Source: Mycobacteroides chelonae CCUG 47445 (lineage in GTDB: Bacteria; Actinomycetota; Actinomycetes; Mycobacteriales; Mycobacteriaceae). Taken from it: a stretch of 64,000 nt of DNA. Each line of letters starts with the position of its first letter. Position 1 is the stretch's first letter. This document shows, piece by piece, positions 22,953 to 35,144 of this stretch. The notes under the pieces are model-generated. The model was given only the letters and a program-made list of their open reading frames with translations. It searched no databases and was not told the DNA's origin. The stretch is from contig NZ_CP007220.1 in NCBI RefSeq assembly GCF_001632805.1, positions 2,790,001 through 2,854,000 on the forward strand. Direction: 5' to 3'. A program made the translations under genes and the position numbers.

Positions 22953-24173
22953 ATGCCCCAGCCCGACTCCGCCTTCGACGCCGCCCTTGCCCCGATCCGG
23001 GCGGCGGTCAATGACCGCATCCTGGCCGGAGCGGTGACGCTGGTGTGGCAGGGTGGGCAGCTCAAACACCTAGCCGCGACCGGCTACCGCGATGTCGAGG
23101 CAGGCCTGTCCATGGCCGAGAACACCATTTTCCGCATCGCGTCCATGACCAAGCCCGTCATCAGCGCAGCAGCCATGGCCCTCGTCGACGACGGCACGAT
23201 CCGCTTGAGCGACCCGATCACCACATGGCTGCCGGAGTTCGCCGATATGCGGGTGCTCAAAGATCCGGGCGGGCCATTGGATGACACGTTTCGCGCGCCC
23301 CGCACCATCACGGTCGAGGATCTGCTGACCCACCGCAGCGGTCTGACGTACGACTTCATCGCGACCGGAGCTATCGCGAAGGCCTATCAGCCGCTGCACA
23401 CGGCGACGTTCAGTGAGCCCGACGCATGGATAGCGGCCATCGCCGCGCTGCCGCTGGTGTACCCGCCCGGAGAGCGTTTCCACTACAGCCATTCCACCGA
23501 TGTCCTCGGGTTACTAATCGCGCGCGCGGCCGGGCAGCCACTCAACGAGCTGCTGCGTCAACGAATCCTGGATCCGCTGCGCATGTCAGATACCGACTTC
23601 TTCGTTCCCGAACACAAGGCCGGACGACTGGCACGCCTGTATGGCCTCGACGAGCACGACCAGGTCGTGGCGGCCGATCGTGGCTATCTCACCTCGATGC
23701 CCACTTCGGCCCCCGCGCTGTGTCGTGGCGGCGGTGCGCTGGCTAGTACCGCAGGCGACTACCTGACCTTTGCGCGGGCACTGCTGGGTGGCGGCGAGGC
23801 CGACGGGGTACGCATTCTCTCCCCGGAGTCGACGGCGGCCCTGCGCGCCAACCGGCTCACGCCCGCTCAGCGGGAGCTGCCGGCATTCGGCCTGCCGTAC
23901 TGGACCGGACGCGGCTTCGGCCTGGGCTTGTCGGTCGTCCTGGATCCGAATGCGGCCGCATTGTTCGGCCCCGGCGGCGCCGGGACCTTCGGCTGGCCTG
24001 GCGCGTTCGGCACATGGTGGCACGCCGATCCGAAGGCCGATGCGATCCTCATGTTCTTGCCGCAGTGGCGGATGCCCGACCTGGACCCCAAAGCCGCGTT
24101 GGCGAGCACATCTACCCTGCGTCTACAGCTGTTGCACATTCAGTTCGCGCAGGCCGTCTACGCCGCACTGTGA
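22953..24173 (+). CDS. Serine hydrolase of the beta-lactamase / class C (EstB-like) family
   Basis: 406 residues. Penicillin-binding-protein fold with the SxxK nucleophile motif SMTK (Ser 64), the YxN-like HYSHS and the C-terminal AFGTWWHADP region. Mycobacterial relatives (Rv1367c type) act as esterases or D-Ala peptidases rather than true beta-lactamases. There is no signal peptide, so a cytosolic esterase is more likely than a secreted lactamase. The ATG follows GGATGGAG. It is divergent from pyrR, with the two promoters in about 110 bp. Confidence 0.82.
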   Translation: MPQPDSAFDAALAPIRAAVNDRILAGAVTLVWQGGQLKHLAATGYRDVEAGLSMAENTIFRIASMTKPVISAAAMALVDDGTIRLSDPITTWLPEFADMRVLKDPGGPLDDTFRAPRTITVEDLLTHRSGLTYDFIATGAIAKAYQPLHTATFSEPDAWIAAIAALPLVYPPGERFHYSHSTDVLGLLIARAAGQPLNELLRQRILDPLRMSDTDFFVPEHKAGRLARLYGLDEHDQVVAADRGYLTSMPTSAPALCRGGGALASTAGDYLTFARALLGGGEADGVRILSPESTAALRANRLTPAQRELPAFGLPYWTGRGFGLGLSVVLDPNAAALFGPGGAGTFGWPGAFGTWWHADPKADAILMFLPQWRMPDLDPKAALASTSTLRLQLLHIQFAQAVYAAL

Positions 24174-24181
24174 GCGCCGGG

Positions 24182-24916
<735 letters not shown>

Positions 24917-25465
24917 TCAGTGCATCTCCCGGGACAGCGCGTGCGCGAAATCGATGAGTCGATTCATCTGTGCCACACCATGACTGGAGTACTTTGAGAA
25001 CTGGAAGTTCTCGATGCTGTGCCGGTATTCCTCCAGCGAAGCCTTGACGGTACGCGTAGTAGTCGAGGTGTACAGCGTCAGGTCAACCGTCGTCATGGTC
25101 ACGGCACCATCCGGAGCGACGTCGTAGTCGACCTTCAAGGACTTATCGGTGATTTCGGACAGCGGGATGGTGCGCAGGGTCACCGATATCGTGGGATGCG
25201 GGGGCCGCTCCTCATGCCCCGCGCAGTGCCCTTCCCTAACGAACCAGAGAATGAGCCGCCCGCTGTCGACCAGCGCAATCTCGTACCACCACTTCTCACC
25301 CCACGACCCATGCTCGCAGCCTCGGTTCAGCAGGAAGGTGCCCACCTGCGCTACGTCGACCACCCGGCGTAGTTGATCGATCGCCATCCAGGCATGCGGC
25401 GTGAAAACGCCAATCGCAGCACCCAAATGCGGGATTGCCGCCCAGTCGGCATCTCTGTCAAACAC
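24917..25465 (-). CDS. Hypothetical protein, paralogue of the C-terminal half of the upstream DUF4259-type protein
   Basis: 182 residues with a GTG start overlapping the upstream gene by 8 bp. It lacks the GAWG N-terminal domain but aligns along its length with the second half of that protein. Shared segments include VVDVAQVGTFLLNR/VVDISEVSAFVLDR, RTIPLSEITDKSLK/RVIPLGAITDRQLK and GVAQMNRLIDFA/GLAQMERLLQFG. No catalytic motif is visible. It looks like a tandem duplication followed by loss of the N-terminal domain. Confidence 0.7.
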   Translation of the reverse strand: MFDRDADWAAIPHLGAAIGVFTPHAWMAIDQLRRVVDVAQVGTFLLNRGCEHGSWGEKWWYEIALVDSGRLILWFVREGHCAGHEERPPHPTISVTLRTIPLSEITDKSLKVDYDVAPDGAVTMTTVDLTLYTSTTTRTVKASLEEYRHSIENFQFSKYSSHGVAQMNRLIDFAHALSREMH

Positions 25466-26384
25466 GTTGTGCCACCGCCCGTCCGAATTGAAGAAGCCGC
25501 TCCATCTGCGCGAGACCGCCGTCCACGATCGACTTGGCGAAGTAGAAATCCTGCACTTCCCACTCGGTTTCCGAGATCGAGACCGCGCGACTCTTTTCTG
25601 GAGTCACCGTCGAGAGCCACAATTCGACGGCGAGCAGCGAGCGCTCCGCACCCAGCTGTTGATACGTCGTCTTCAGCTGACGGTCGGTGATCGCGCCCAG
25701 CGGAATCACCCGGATCGATGAGGTGAACTCCGATGATCCGAGCAGTCCGGACTTGTCCTCGCCGTGCCACATCACAAGCCTGCGGCCGTCGGTCAGCGCC
25801 ACCTCCTGCCACAGACCTTCCGACTGCTCAGCTGGTTCACGATCCAGAACGAAGGCAGACACCTCCGAGATGTCCACCACCGCCCGCAGCGCATCGAGCG
25901 CCACCTTCGGGTCCCGGAGTCCGACGGTCGCGGCGTTGGTGAGGTCCGGATACGGTGCCCAGTCCTGGTACCCATCGCCCTCGACATCGCGCAGTGAACG
26001 CTCGATGGCTGTCACCTCGGCCACCCACTCGGCTGGATCCGCATCGGTCCACAGATCGGCGAGCTCACTGCCCGAAGCCTGTACCCGGGCGATCGCGCCG
26101 CGCGCCAGCACCGCAAGCGCATATGCTTGAGTTTGCTTTATGACAATGTCGGCCACCGCTTCCGACCACTGCCCCACACGCATATCGACCTGGCCTGAAC
26201 ATCGGATGGCAATCACCGCAGCGGCAGCGACCACCGTTGACCCCTCTGGCGCCTCGAGGTAGTCAGCATTCGCCAGACGCAAGCATCGCGCCAGTTGAAG
26301 CTCGATATCATCGCTCTGCCTGAGATCCCCCAGGAAGTCGGCAGCGTCATCGTTGTCAAACGGTCCAGCACCCCAGGCTCCCAC
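25458..26384 (-). CDS. DUF4259 domain-containing protein
   Basis: 308 residues with a GTG start. It begins MGAWGAGPFDNDDAADFLGDL, the hallmark of DUF4259, and has a second domain (about 140-308) duplicated in the next gene. DUF4259 proteins occur sporadically, often near contact-dependent toxin or immunity genes, but none is visible here. The function is unknown. Confidence 0.75.
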   Translation of the reverse strand: MGAWGAGPFDNDDAADFLGDLRQSDDIELQLARCLRLANADYLEAPEGSTVVAAAAVIAIRCSGQVDMRVGQWSEAVADIVIKQTQAYALAVLARGAIARVQASGSELADLWTDADPAEWVAEVTAIERSLRDVEGDGYQDWAPYPDLTNAATVGLRDPKVALDALRAVVDISEVSAFVLDREPAEQSEGLWQEVALTDGRRLVMWHGEDKSGLLGSSEFTSSIRVIPLGAITDRQLKTTYQQLGAERSLLAVELWLSTVTPEKSRAVSISETEWEVQDFYFAKSIVDGGLAQMERLLQFGRAVAQRV

Positions 26385-26528
26385 ACAGCTAATAGTGGCA
26401 GAACACCCCGACTAGCGCATCTCAACATATTTGAGTCGAGGTACGTGCCTACCATCCATGTTGCTGCCCGGATCGCACCCAGGACCGGCCGATAGGCTCG
26501 CGACATCACCGAGAGAATCGAGGCGACC

Positions 26529-26957
26529 ATGACCGAACCATCGGGCAGCGAGCAATCATTCAACGAGGCCAACATCGCCGAGTTCCGCGCCAACGGCGGC
26601 AAGGTCGGCGGCCAATTCGAGGGTTTTCCGCTCATGCTCTTGACGAGCACCGGAGCCAAATCGGGCGCCGAACGCGTGAACCCGTTGGCCTACTTCGATA
26701 TCGACGGCAAGGCCTACATCGTGGGCTCGGCCGCTGGACGTCCCAACAACCCCGCCTGGGTAGCCAATGTGCGCGCCAACCCCGATGTCGCCGTAGAGAT
26801 CGGCGCCAACCCGAAAACAAAGGCCACGGCCGTCGAACTCCCCCGCGCCGAGCGTGATCGAGTGTTCGCCATCGTCAAACAGCGTGCACCCGGATTCGCC
26901 GAGTACGAGACTCTGACGGACCGGGTGATCCCCGTGTTCGAGATACGCCTCGACTGA
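26529..26957 (+). CDS. Deazaflavin (F420)-dependent nitroreductase family protein
   Basis: 142-residue split-barrel protein of the Ddn/DUF385 family. Conserved parts are FRANGGKVGGQFEG, LLLT-type STGAKSG, NPLAYFDIDGKAYIV and NPAWVANVRANP. Family members bind F420 and reduce quinones or nitro drugs such as pretomanid, though substrates differ widely. A paralogue lies at 57918. It is convergent with nusB, one base apart. Confidence 0.82.
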   Translation: MTEPSGSEQSFNEANIAEFRANGGKVGGQFEGFPLMLLTSTGAKSGAERVNPLAYFDIDGKAYIVGSAAGRPNNPAWVANVRANPDVAVEIGANPKTKATAVELPRAERDRVFAIVKQRAPGFAEYETLTDRVIPVFEIRLD

Positions 26958-26958
26958 C

Positions 26959-27444
26959 CTATTCCGCGGAGCTGGAAGCCGAGCCACCCCGGATGTGCGG
27001 GGTCACCAGCATGAGCTGACCCAGCACGCCGTTCACGAACGCCGGTGACTCGTCGGTGGAAAGCTGTTTGGCCAGCTCGACCGCTTCGTCGACAGCCACT
27101 ACCTCGGGCACGTCCTCGGCATGGAGCAGCTCCCACACCGCGACGCGCATAATCGCGCGGTCCACCGCGGGCAGCCTGGCCAGCGTCCAGCCCTGCAGAT
27201 GCGAGGAGATCAGCTCGTCGATGTGCGTGGCGTGCTCGGTGACACCGTGCGCGACCGTCACCGTGTAGGGGTTCAGCGGCTCCACGTCGGGCTTCGCCTC
27301 CGCCAGGCCGCGACGCTCATCGGCCACCGCGGCTGCCGTCATATCCCGCGCCTCGGCCTCGAACAGCAGGTCCACTGCCCGCTTACGCGCCTTGCGGCGG
27401 CCGCCCTTGGCGGAGGCGCGGCCGGTCGAACCGCTATCAGCCAT
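26959..27444 (-). CDS. nusB: Transcription antitermination factor NusB
   Basis: 161 residues. Binds boxA RNA with NusE (S10) in rRNA antitermination. It has [18 protein letters not shown] at the N terminus and the [11 protein letters not shown] and [22 protein letters not shown] segments. It overlaps the end of efp by 8 bp. The C-terminal tail after GQLM is short and Ser/Gly-rich. Confidence 0.94.
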   Translation of the reverse strand: MADSGSTGRASAKGGRRKARKRAVDLLFEAEARDMTAAAVADERRGLAEAKPDVEPLNPYTVTVAHGVTEHATHIDELISSHLQGWTLARLPAVDRAIMRVAVWELLHAEDVPEVVAVDEAVELAKQLSTDESPAFVNGVLGQLMLVTPHIRGGSASSSAE

Positions 27445-28000
27445 TCACGCGGCCGAGGTAGCTGGCGTCGCGCGTGTCGACCTTGAGGCGGTCACCGGTG
27501 TTGATGAACAACGGCACCTGGATCTCGGCGCCGGTTTCCATCGTCGCCGGCTTGGTGCCCGCGCTGGAACGATCACCCTGCAGGCCCGGCTCGGTGTGCG
27601 TCACCACCAGCTCGACCGACACCGGCAGCTCGATGTACAGCGGCGCGCCCTCGTTGAACGCGACCTGCACGGTCATGCTCTCCAGCAGGAACCGGTGTGC
27701 GTCGCCGACCAGCTCGGGAGTGAGGTGATGCTGCTCGTAATCCTGGCTGTCCATGAACACGAACGAGTCGCCGTCGCGGTACAGGTAGGTGGTGTCGCGC
27801 CGGTCGACGGTCGCGGTCTCGACCTTCACACCCGCGTTGAAGGTCTTATCGACGACCTTGCCCGACAGCACGTTCTTGAGCTTGGTGCGCACGAACGCCG
27901 GTCCCTTACCGGGCTTCACGTGCTGGAACTCGGTGATCTGCCACAGCTGACCATCGATGTTGAGCACCAGGCCGTTCTTGAAATCGGCGGTTGAAGCCAC
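27437..28000 (-). CDS. efp: Elongation factor P
   Basis: 187 residues in three beta-barrel domains. Rescues ribosomes stalled at polyproline. The domain I tip carries lysine in [15 protein letters not shown], and the EF-P signature is seen in the [12 protein letters not shown] part and the ending RVNG. It lies between pepQ and nusB, with only 36 bp from pepQ. Confidence 0.96.
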   Translation of the reverse strand: MASTADFKNGLVLNIDGQLWQITEFQHVKPGKGPAFVRTKLKNVLSGKVVDKTFNAGVKVETATVDRRDTTYLYRDGDSFVFMDSQDYEQHHLTPELVGDAHRFLLESMTVQVAFNEGAPLYIELPVSVELVVTHTEPGLQGDRSSAGTKPATMETGAEIQVPLFINTGDRLKVDTRDASYLGRVNG

Positions 28001-28036
28001 AGTCGTCTATCTCCTTGCGTAACTGTTCAGTACTAC

Positions 28037-29137
28037 TCAATTAATGACGGTGAGTTCCTTGGGGAACCGGGTCAATAGCTCCGGCCCATCGGGCCGCACC
28101 ACGAGCGTGTCCTCGATCCGGACTCCGCCCCGGTCGGGCAGGTAGACCCCTGGCTCGACTGTCACCGCCGAGCCAGCAAGCAGTGTACCGGTGGCGCCGG
28201 CACCGATACCCGGTGCTTCGTGGATCTGCAACCCCACACCGTGGCCGAGACCGTGACCGAAGTTCTGTCCGTATCCGGCGGCGGCGATGACATCGCGGGC
28301 CGCGGCGTCCACACCCTTCAGCGATGCTCCGGGTGCCAGGGCCTCCCGTCCGGCCGCCTGTGCGACCAGCACCAGTTCGTAGATCTCCTGCTGCCACGGC
28401 GACACCGATCCCAGCACCAGGGTGCGGGTCATGTCCGAGTGATATCCGGCGACCAGTGCACCGAAGTCGATCTTTACGAAGTCGCCGGTGGCCAGCACCG
28501 CGTCGGTGGGTCGGTGGTGCGGTATCGCCGAATGCGAGCCGGCCGCGACGATGGTCTCGAACGACGCGCCGTCGGCTCCGTGTTCACACATGAGGTTCTC
28601 CAGGTCGCGGGCGACATCACGCTCAGTGCGCCCAGGCCGGATCCCGCCCGTCTCGATCAAGGCAGATAACGCGGTATCTGCTGCAGCGCAGGCTCTTTCG
28701 AGGAGGAGTACCTCGGATTCATCCTTCACTTCCCGGAGTTTCTCCACCCGGTTCGGAGCCCGGATCAGCTCGACGTCCCCGGCCGCCGCACTCAATTTGT
28801 CGAATCCGTCGACGGTGACCACGTGGCTTTCGAATCCCGCGCGCCCGGCGGCGGCCGACGCGATCAGCGCCGCGCCGTAGCCACGGTCGATCAGCGCGCG
28901 CAGATCCGGAACCTGCGCGGCGGCTTGGGTGCGGTAGCGGCCATCGGTGCACAACACGGTCGCCTTCTCATCCGCTCCGTCGCCCGCGGCCACCCAAAGC
29001 GCTGCGGCGGACCCCGTGAAACCCGTCAGATAGCGAATGTTGACCAGGTCGGTGATCAGAAGCGCATCGAGTCCGTCGGCGCGCAGTCCCTCACGCAGTC
29101 GTTCCCGGCGATCGATATGGCTGAGGACGGTCGTCAT
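28037..29137 (-). CDS. pepQ: Xaa-Pro aminopeptidase / M24 metallopeptidase
   Basis: 366 residues, pita-bread fold cleaving Xaa-Pro bonds. All five metal ligands are visible: Asp and Asp in KIDFGALVAGYHSDMTRT, His in GHGVGLQIHE, Glu in TVEPGVYLP and Glu in VRIEDTLV. The ATG at 29137 (MTTVLSHIDRRERLREGL) begins the homologous region; the frame is open further upstream without homology. Confidence 0.92.
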   Translation of the reverse strand: MTTVLSHIDRRERLREGLRADGLDALLITDLVNIRYLTGFTGSAAALWVAAGDGADEKATVLCTDGRYRTQAAAQVPDLRALIDRGYGAALIASAAAGRAGFESHVVTVDGFDKLSAAAGDVELIRAPNRVEKLREVKDESEVLLLERACAAADTALSALIETGGIRPGRTERDVARDLENLMCEHGADGASFETIVAAGSHSAIPHHRPTDAVLATGDFVKIDFGALVAGYHSDMTRTLVLGSVSPWQQEIYELVLVAQAAGREALAPGASLKGVDAAARDVIAAAGYGQNFGHGLGHGVGLQIHEAPGIGAGATGTLLAGSAVTVEPGVYLPDRGGVRIEDTLVVRPDGPELLTRFPKELTVIN

Positions 29138-29169
29138 AGGTGTCGACGGTACCGCGATACGCTGGGCCC

Positions 29170-29666
29170 ATGCCCGAAGCTGGAACACGTTCCATGACCG
29201 CGCAATGGCTTACCCGTGGCGCCGTCTTCGCCGTCTTTATGGTGCTGGTCCGCGTGATACAGGGCCTGGCCATCAGTGTCTGGGAGACCCACGGCACCCT
29301 CATCAACATCACGCTGGTTCTGGTGTTCGTCGCAGCGGTGGTGGTCTGGGCGATCACCGACGGCCGCGGCGATGCCCGGCGCAACCCCGATCCGGACCGC
29401 CGTGAAGATCTGGCCATGTGGTGGCTGCTGGGTGGCATCTTCGCCGGGGCGGTCAGCGGCCTGGTGATCTGGCTGATCAGCCTGTTCAACGAGGGGATCT
29501 ACGCGGCGGGCATCCTGGCCGAGCTCACCACCACCGCGGCATTCGTGGCGCTGCTGGTGTTCGGACCCGCCATGGTCGGCGTATTCGCGGGCCGACTGCT
29601 AGTGGACCGCAAGGAAAAGGAGCACGCCGCGCTGCAGCAGTCGGATACCGACGTGTTCCAGGCGGT

Positions 29667-29694
<28 letters not shown>
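29170..29694 (+). CDS. Small integral membrane protein (Rv2536-like)
   Basis: 174 residues with four hydrophobic helices (about 13-33, 40-62, 85-110 and 117-142) and a charged C-terminal tail. Homologues sit at the same place, divergent from pepQ, in other mycobacteria, where they are annotated as four-helix DMT-like transporters. No transport evidence exists in the sequence. It overlaps aroQ tail to tail by 28 bp. Confidence 0.75.
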
Positions 29695-31843
<2,149 letters not shown>

Positions 31844-31847
<4 letters not shown>

Positions 31848-33082
31848 CCCGCTGTGTTAGCCGCTCTTCGCGCAAGCTGCTCATCGGAAGACTCTTGGCG
31901 TGGCTCCCGCTGCGCCACCGCGTCCAGGTACGCGCCGACGTTGGTCTTCGTCTCGGACAGCGAGTCTCCACCGAACTTTTCCAGTGCGGCACGGGCAACC
32001 ACCAGCGCAACCATCGCCTCGGCGACCACGCCAGCGGCCGGGACCGCGCACACGTCGGAGCGCTGGTGAATCGCGACCGCCTCGTCGCCGGTGGACATGT
32101 CCACGGTCGCCAACGCCCGCGGCACGGTGGAGATGGGCTTCATCGCCGCCCGCACCCGCAGCGGCTGACCGTTGGTCATGCCACCTTCCAGCCCGCCGGC
32201 GCGATTGGTGGAGCGCAGGATGCCGTCGGGGCCGGGGTAAATCTCGTCGTGCGCGGCGCTGCCCCGTCGGCGCGCGGTGGTGAAACCGTCACCGATCTCC
32301 ACGCCCTTGATCGCCTGGATACCCATGATCGCTGCCGCCAGTTGGCTGTCCAGCCGGTCGTGTCCACTGATGAACGAACCGAGTCCCACGGGCAGACCGG
32401 CGACCACTACCTCGACCACGCCACCGAGGGTGTCGCCGTCCTTCTTGGCGGCCTCGATCTCGCTGATCATCGAAGACTGAGCCTGCTCGCCAAATGCCCG
32501 CACCGGGCTGGCGTCGATGGCATCCAGGTCGGCGGCGCCCGGAACCGGACCTTCGTAGGGCTCGGAGTCGCCGATGGAGATGACGTGCGAGATGACATCG
32601 ACTCCCAGGGCCTGCTTCAGGAAAGCCTTGGCAAGGGTGCCCACCGCCACACGCGCCGCGGTCTCGCGCGCACTGGCCCGCTCGAGCACCGGGCGCGCGT
32701 CATCGAATCCGTACTTGAGCATGCCCGCGTAGTCGGCGTGCCCGGGACGGGGGCGGGTCAGCGGCGCGTTGCGCGCGATGTTCTCCAACTCGGCGGGGTC
32801 CACGGGGTCCGGAGACATCACGGTCTCCCACTTGGGCCATTCGGTGTTGCCGACCTCGATGGCAACCGGGCCGCCCAAGGTCAGTCCGTGGCGCACGCCG
32901 CCGAGCATGGTGACCTGATCGGCCTCGAAAGCCATCCGCGCACCCCGGCCGTAGCCCAGGCGGCGACGCGCCAGCTGCCTACCGATGTCCTCCGATGTCA
33001 GTTCGACACCGGCGACCATGCCTTCCAGTACCGCGACCAACGCGCGTCCATGCGATTCACCTGCCGTGATCCAGCGCAACAC
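31844..33082 (-). CDS. aroC: Chorismate synthase
   Basis: 412 residues from GTG 33082 ([22 protein letters not shown]); an ATG three codons upstream (33091) is possible. FMNH2-dependent conversion of EPSP to chorismate. Family signatures are [46 protein letters not shown] and [16 protein letters not shown]. The last 20 residues, [12 protein letters not shown], are partly encoded by the short repeat at 31863, so the C terminus has been altered by that element. Confidence 0.95.
31863..31888 (-). repeat. Short intercistronic repeat, copy 3, inside the 3' end of aroC
   Basis: 24/26 identical to copy 2 at 15035. It encodes the DEQLARRA residues at the AroC C terminus and ends 16 bp before the aroK start. 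Confidence 0.6.
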
Positions 33083-33148
33083 GTGCACCATTGTCCCATG
33101 CGGGCAGGTCGGTCTTCCAAATCGATCGGGACAGTGGATGGTTCTTTG

Positions 33149-33589
33149 TCAGATGCCCGGTACGAGGACCGTCAGCCCGGTCGCTAACGCCGTGGCCAGA
33201 CACATTGACGGTCCGTGCGGAACCGCCACTCCCCGGCGCCCGCACGCTATGAGCAGCACACCGATCAGGCCGGTCAACAGCGGCGCACCGATCGCTGCCA
33301 GAAACCACGTGTCCAATCCGAACGCCCCCGACAATCCCCCCGTCCCGAAGGCGAGCTTCACGTCCCCGGCCCCCATCGCACGTGGCGAGAGCAGATGCGC
33401 GGCCAGGTACACGATCGCCAACGCCACCGCGCCGACCAGCATCGGTGGATTGCGGTCGAACATCGCCACCACGACGATCCCGGCGGCCGCGGGCAGCGTG
33501 AGCCAGTTCGGCAGCCTTCGGTACCTGATGTCGAAATATGACAGCGCCGCCATCCAGCACAGCACCGCCGCCCCCACCCCGTAAATCAT
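33149..33589 (-). CDS. A24 family prepilin peptidase, single-domain
   Basis: 146 residues with four to five membrane helices. Both aspartates of the aspartyl protease are present (SYFDIRYRRLPN and GAGDVKLAFG). It lacks the N-terminal methylase domain of E. coli-type PilD, like archaeal and actinobacterial forms. It should process type IV prepilins or Flp/Tad pilins, but no pilus gene is in the window. M. tuberculosis has a homologue (Rv2551c) just upstream of aroE. Confidence 0.85.
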   Translation of the reverse strand: MIYGVGAAVLCWMAALSYFDIRYRRLPNWLTLPAAAGIVVVAMFDRNPPMLVGAVALAIVYLAAHLLSPRAMGAGDVKLAFGTGGLSGAFGLDTWFLAAIGAPLLTGLIGVLLIACGRRGVAVPHGPSMCLATALATGLTVLVPGI

Positions 33590-33626
33590 GTGGGGAATGT
33601 AGCGCCGCGCGGCTAGATTCGGAGTA

Positions 33627-34415
33627 GTGACGAAGACATTGTGGAGCCCGCAGGAATACAGCCGCTTCGGAGATGAACGCAGTCGCCCGTTCTACGAACT
33701 GCTGTCCCGGATACCGGCCTCGGCTCCGCGCACTGTCGTTGACTTGGGTTGCGCCAGTGGAATCTTGACCGTCGAATTGGCCCGCCGGTGGCCAGGCGCA
33801 TCGGTGCTGGGACTGGATTCCTCCGCCGAGCTGCTGGCCACCGCACCCGCTGATTTGCCCGCCAATCTGCGTCTGGAGCAAGGCGATATCGCGGACTTTC
33901 GGGCCGATGGCGTAGACGTGCTGTTCACCAATGCGGCCTTGCAATGGCTTCCACAGCACCGCGAGCTCATCTCCGCATGGGCTGAGCAACTCAATCCGGG
34001 TGGATATCTGGCCTTTCAGGTTCCGGGCAACTTCGGCGCACCCTCGCATGCGCTGATGCGCCAGGTGGCCGAATCGCCACGATGGCTATCGCGATTGGAC
34101 GGTGTGCTGCGTGGAACCGAGAGCACGGACGGCGCCGAAGGTTATGCGCGCCTGGCTATTTCCGCCGGTCTGGTTCCGGACGCCTGGGAAACCACATACG
34201 TGCACCTGCTGGCGGGCGAGGATCCGGTGCTGCGATGGGTGCATGGCACGGGGCTGAGACCCGTCGTGTCGGCACTGTCGGCCGCCGAATTCGCCGAGTT
34301 CGAGTCCGAGTACGCCGGACTGCTGCGCCAGGCTTATCCGCGCTCCGGCGAGGTGACTCCGTTTGGATTCCGCCGAATCTTCTGTGTGGCATCCAAGCCG
34401 GAGGTGGGTCGATAG
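33627..34415 (+). CDS. tam: Trans-aconitate 2-methyltransferase
   Basis: 262 residues with a GTG start (VTKTLWSPQEYSRFGDERSRPF). The start WxPxxYxxFxxxRxRP is typical of Tam. Motif I reads VVDLGCASGILTVELARRWPG, followed by ALQWLPQH and FQVPGNF. It methylates trans-aconitate, a TCA-cycle by-product that inhibits aconitase. It may be co-transcribed with the TetR gene 10 bp downstream. Confidence 0.88.
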   Translation: MTKTLWSPQEYSRFGDERSRPFYELLSRIPASAPRTVVDLGCASGILTVELARRWPGASVLGLDSSAELLATAPADLPANLRLEQGDIADFRADGVDVLFTNAALQWLPQHRELISAWAEQLNPGGYLAFQVPGNFGAPSHALMRQVAESPRWLSRLDGVLRGTESTDGAEGYARLAISAGLVPDAWETTYVHLLAGEDPVLRWVHGTGLRPVVSALSAAEFAEFESEYAGLLRQAYPRSGEVTPFGFRRIFCVASKPEVGR

Positions 34416-34424
34416 AATCGGGCG

Positions 34425-35144
34425 GTGCCGGATACCAATGCCAAGGAACGCTCGCTCACTGGGCATGAGGCACGTTGGGAACGGCACAACTCCGCCCGCC
34501 AGACCCGCATCGTGGAGTCGGCCGTAGCACTGCTCGACGAAACGCCGCCCGGCACCGAGATTCCCGTGCAGTCGATCGCCAAACGGGCCGAGCTGGCCAA
34601 GTCTGTGGTGTACCGGCAGTTCGAGGGGCGCGAGGACCTCGATCGGCGCATTCGTTCGTATCTGATGGAGGACTTCGATACGACAATCTCGTCGCAGCTC
34701 GATGTCACCAGAGGTTCCATCAACGACATTGCCACCAGAACCATTCGCGCGGTGCTGGATTGGATGACCGATTACCCCCATCGCTACGAGTTCATGGGCT
34801 CCGGCACCACCGACGAGGATCCCGCCGTCGATGCGGTCAGTACGGTCAAGGTGCGCATGGAGCAGCGTGTCCGCGGGGTCCTGATTCCGATCACCGAGCT
34901 ACTCGGGATCGACTACAGCCCCTTCGAATCGGTCACCTACGCGGTGGTGACGATGGTCGAGGGGACCCTCTCCCGATGGTTGCGGGAAAACGACCCCGTG
35001 CGCAGTCGCACCGAGATCGTCGAGGATCTGGCGAACTACGTCTGGTACGTGCTGGACGGGGCCGGGCGTTCGATGGGCGTGTCCCTGGACCCGCAGACCG
35101 AACTGATGGCGGCTATCGCCGAACTGTCAGGCGCCAACCGCTAG
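34425..35144 (+). CDS. TetR family transcriptional regulator
   Basis: 239 residues with a GTG start. N-terminal helix-turn-helix (about 40-70) IPVQSIAKRAELAKSVVYRQFEGREDL, then a helical ligand domain. The ligand is unknown. It overlaps the diiron-oxygenase gene tail to tail by 18 bp, and that gene has GGGAC-type palindromes upstream that this regulator could bind. No TetR palindrome is obvious at its own start. Confidence 0.85.
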   Translation: MPDTNAKERSLTGHEARWERHNSARQTRIVESAVALLDETPPGTEIPVQSIAKRAELAKSVVYRQFEGREDLDRRIRSYLMEDFDTTISSQLDVTRGSINDIATRTIRAVLDWMTDYPHRYEFMGSGTTDEDPAVDAVSTVKVRMEQRVRGVLIPITELLGIDYSPFESVTYAVVTMVEGTLSRWLRENDPVRSRTEIVEDLANYVWYVLDGAGRSMGVSLDPQTELMAAIAELSGANR

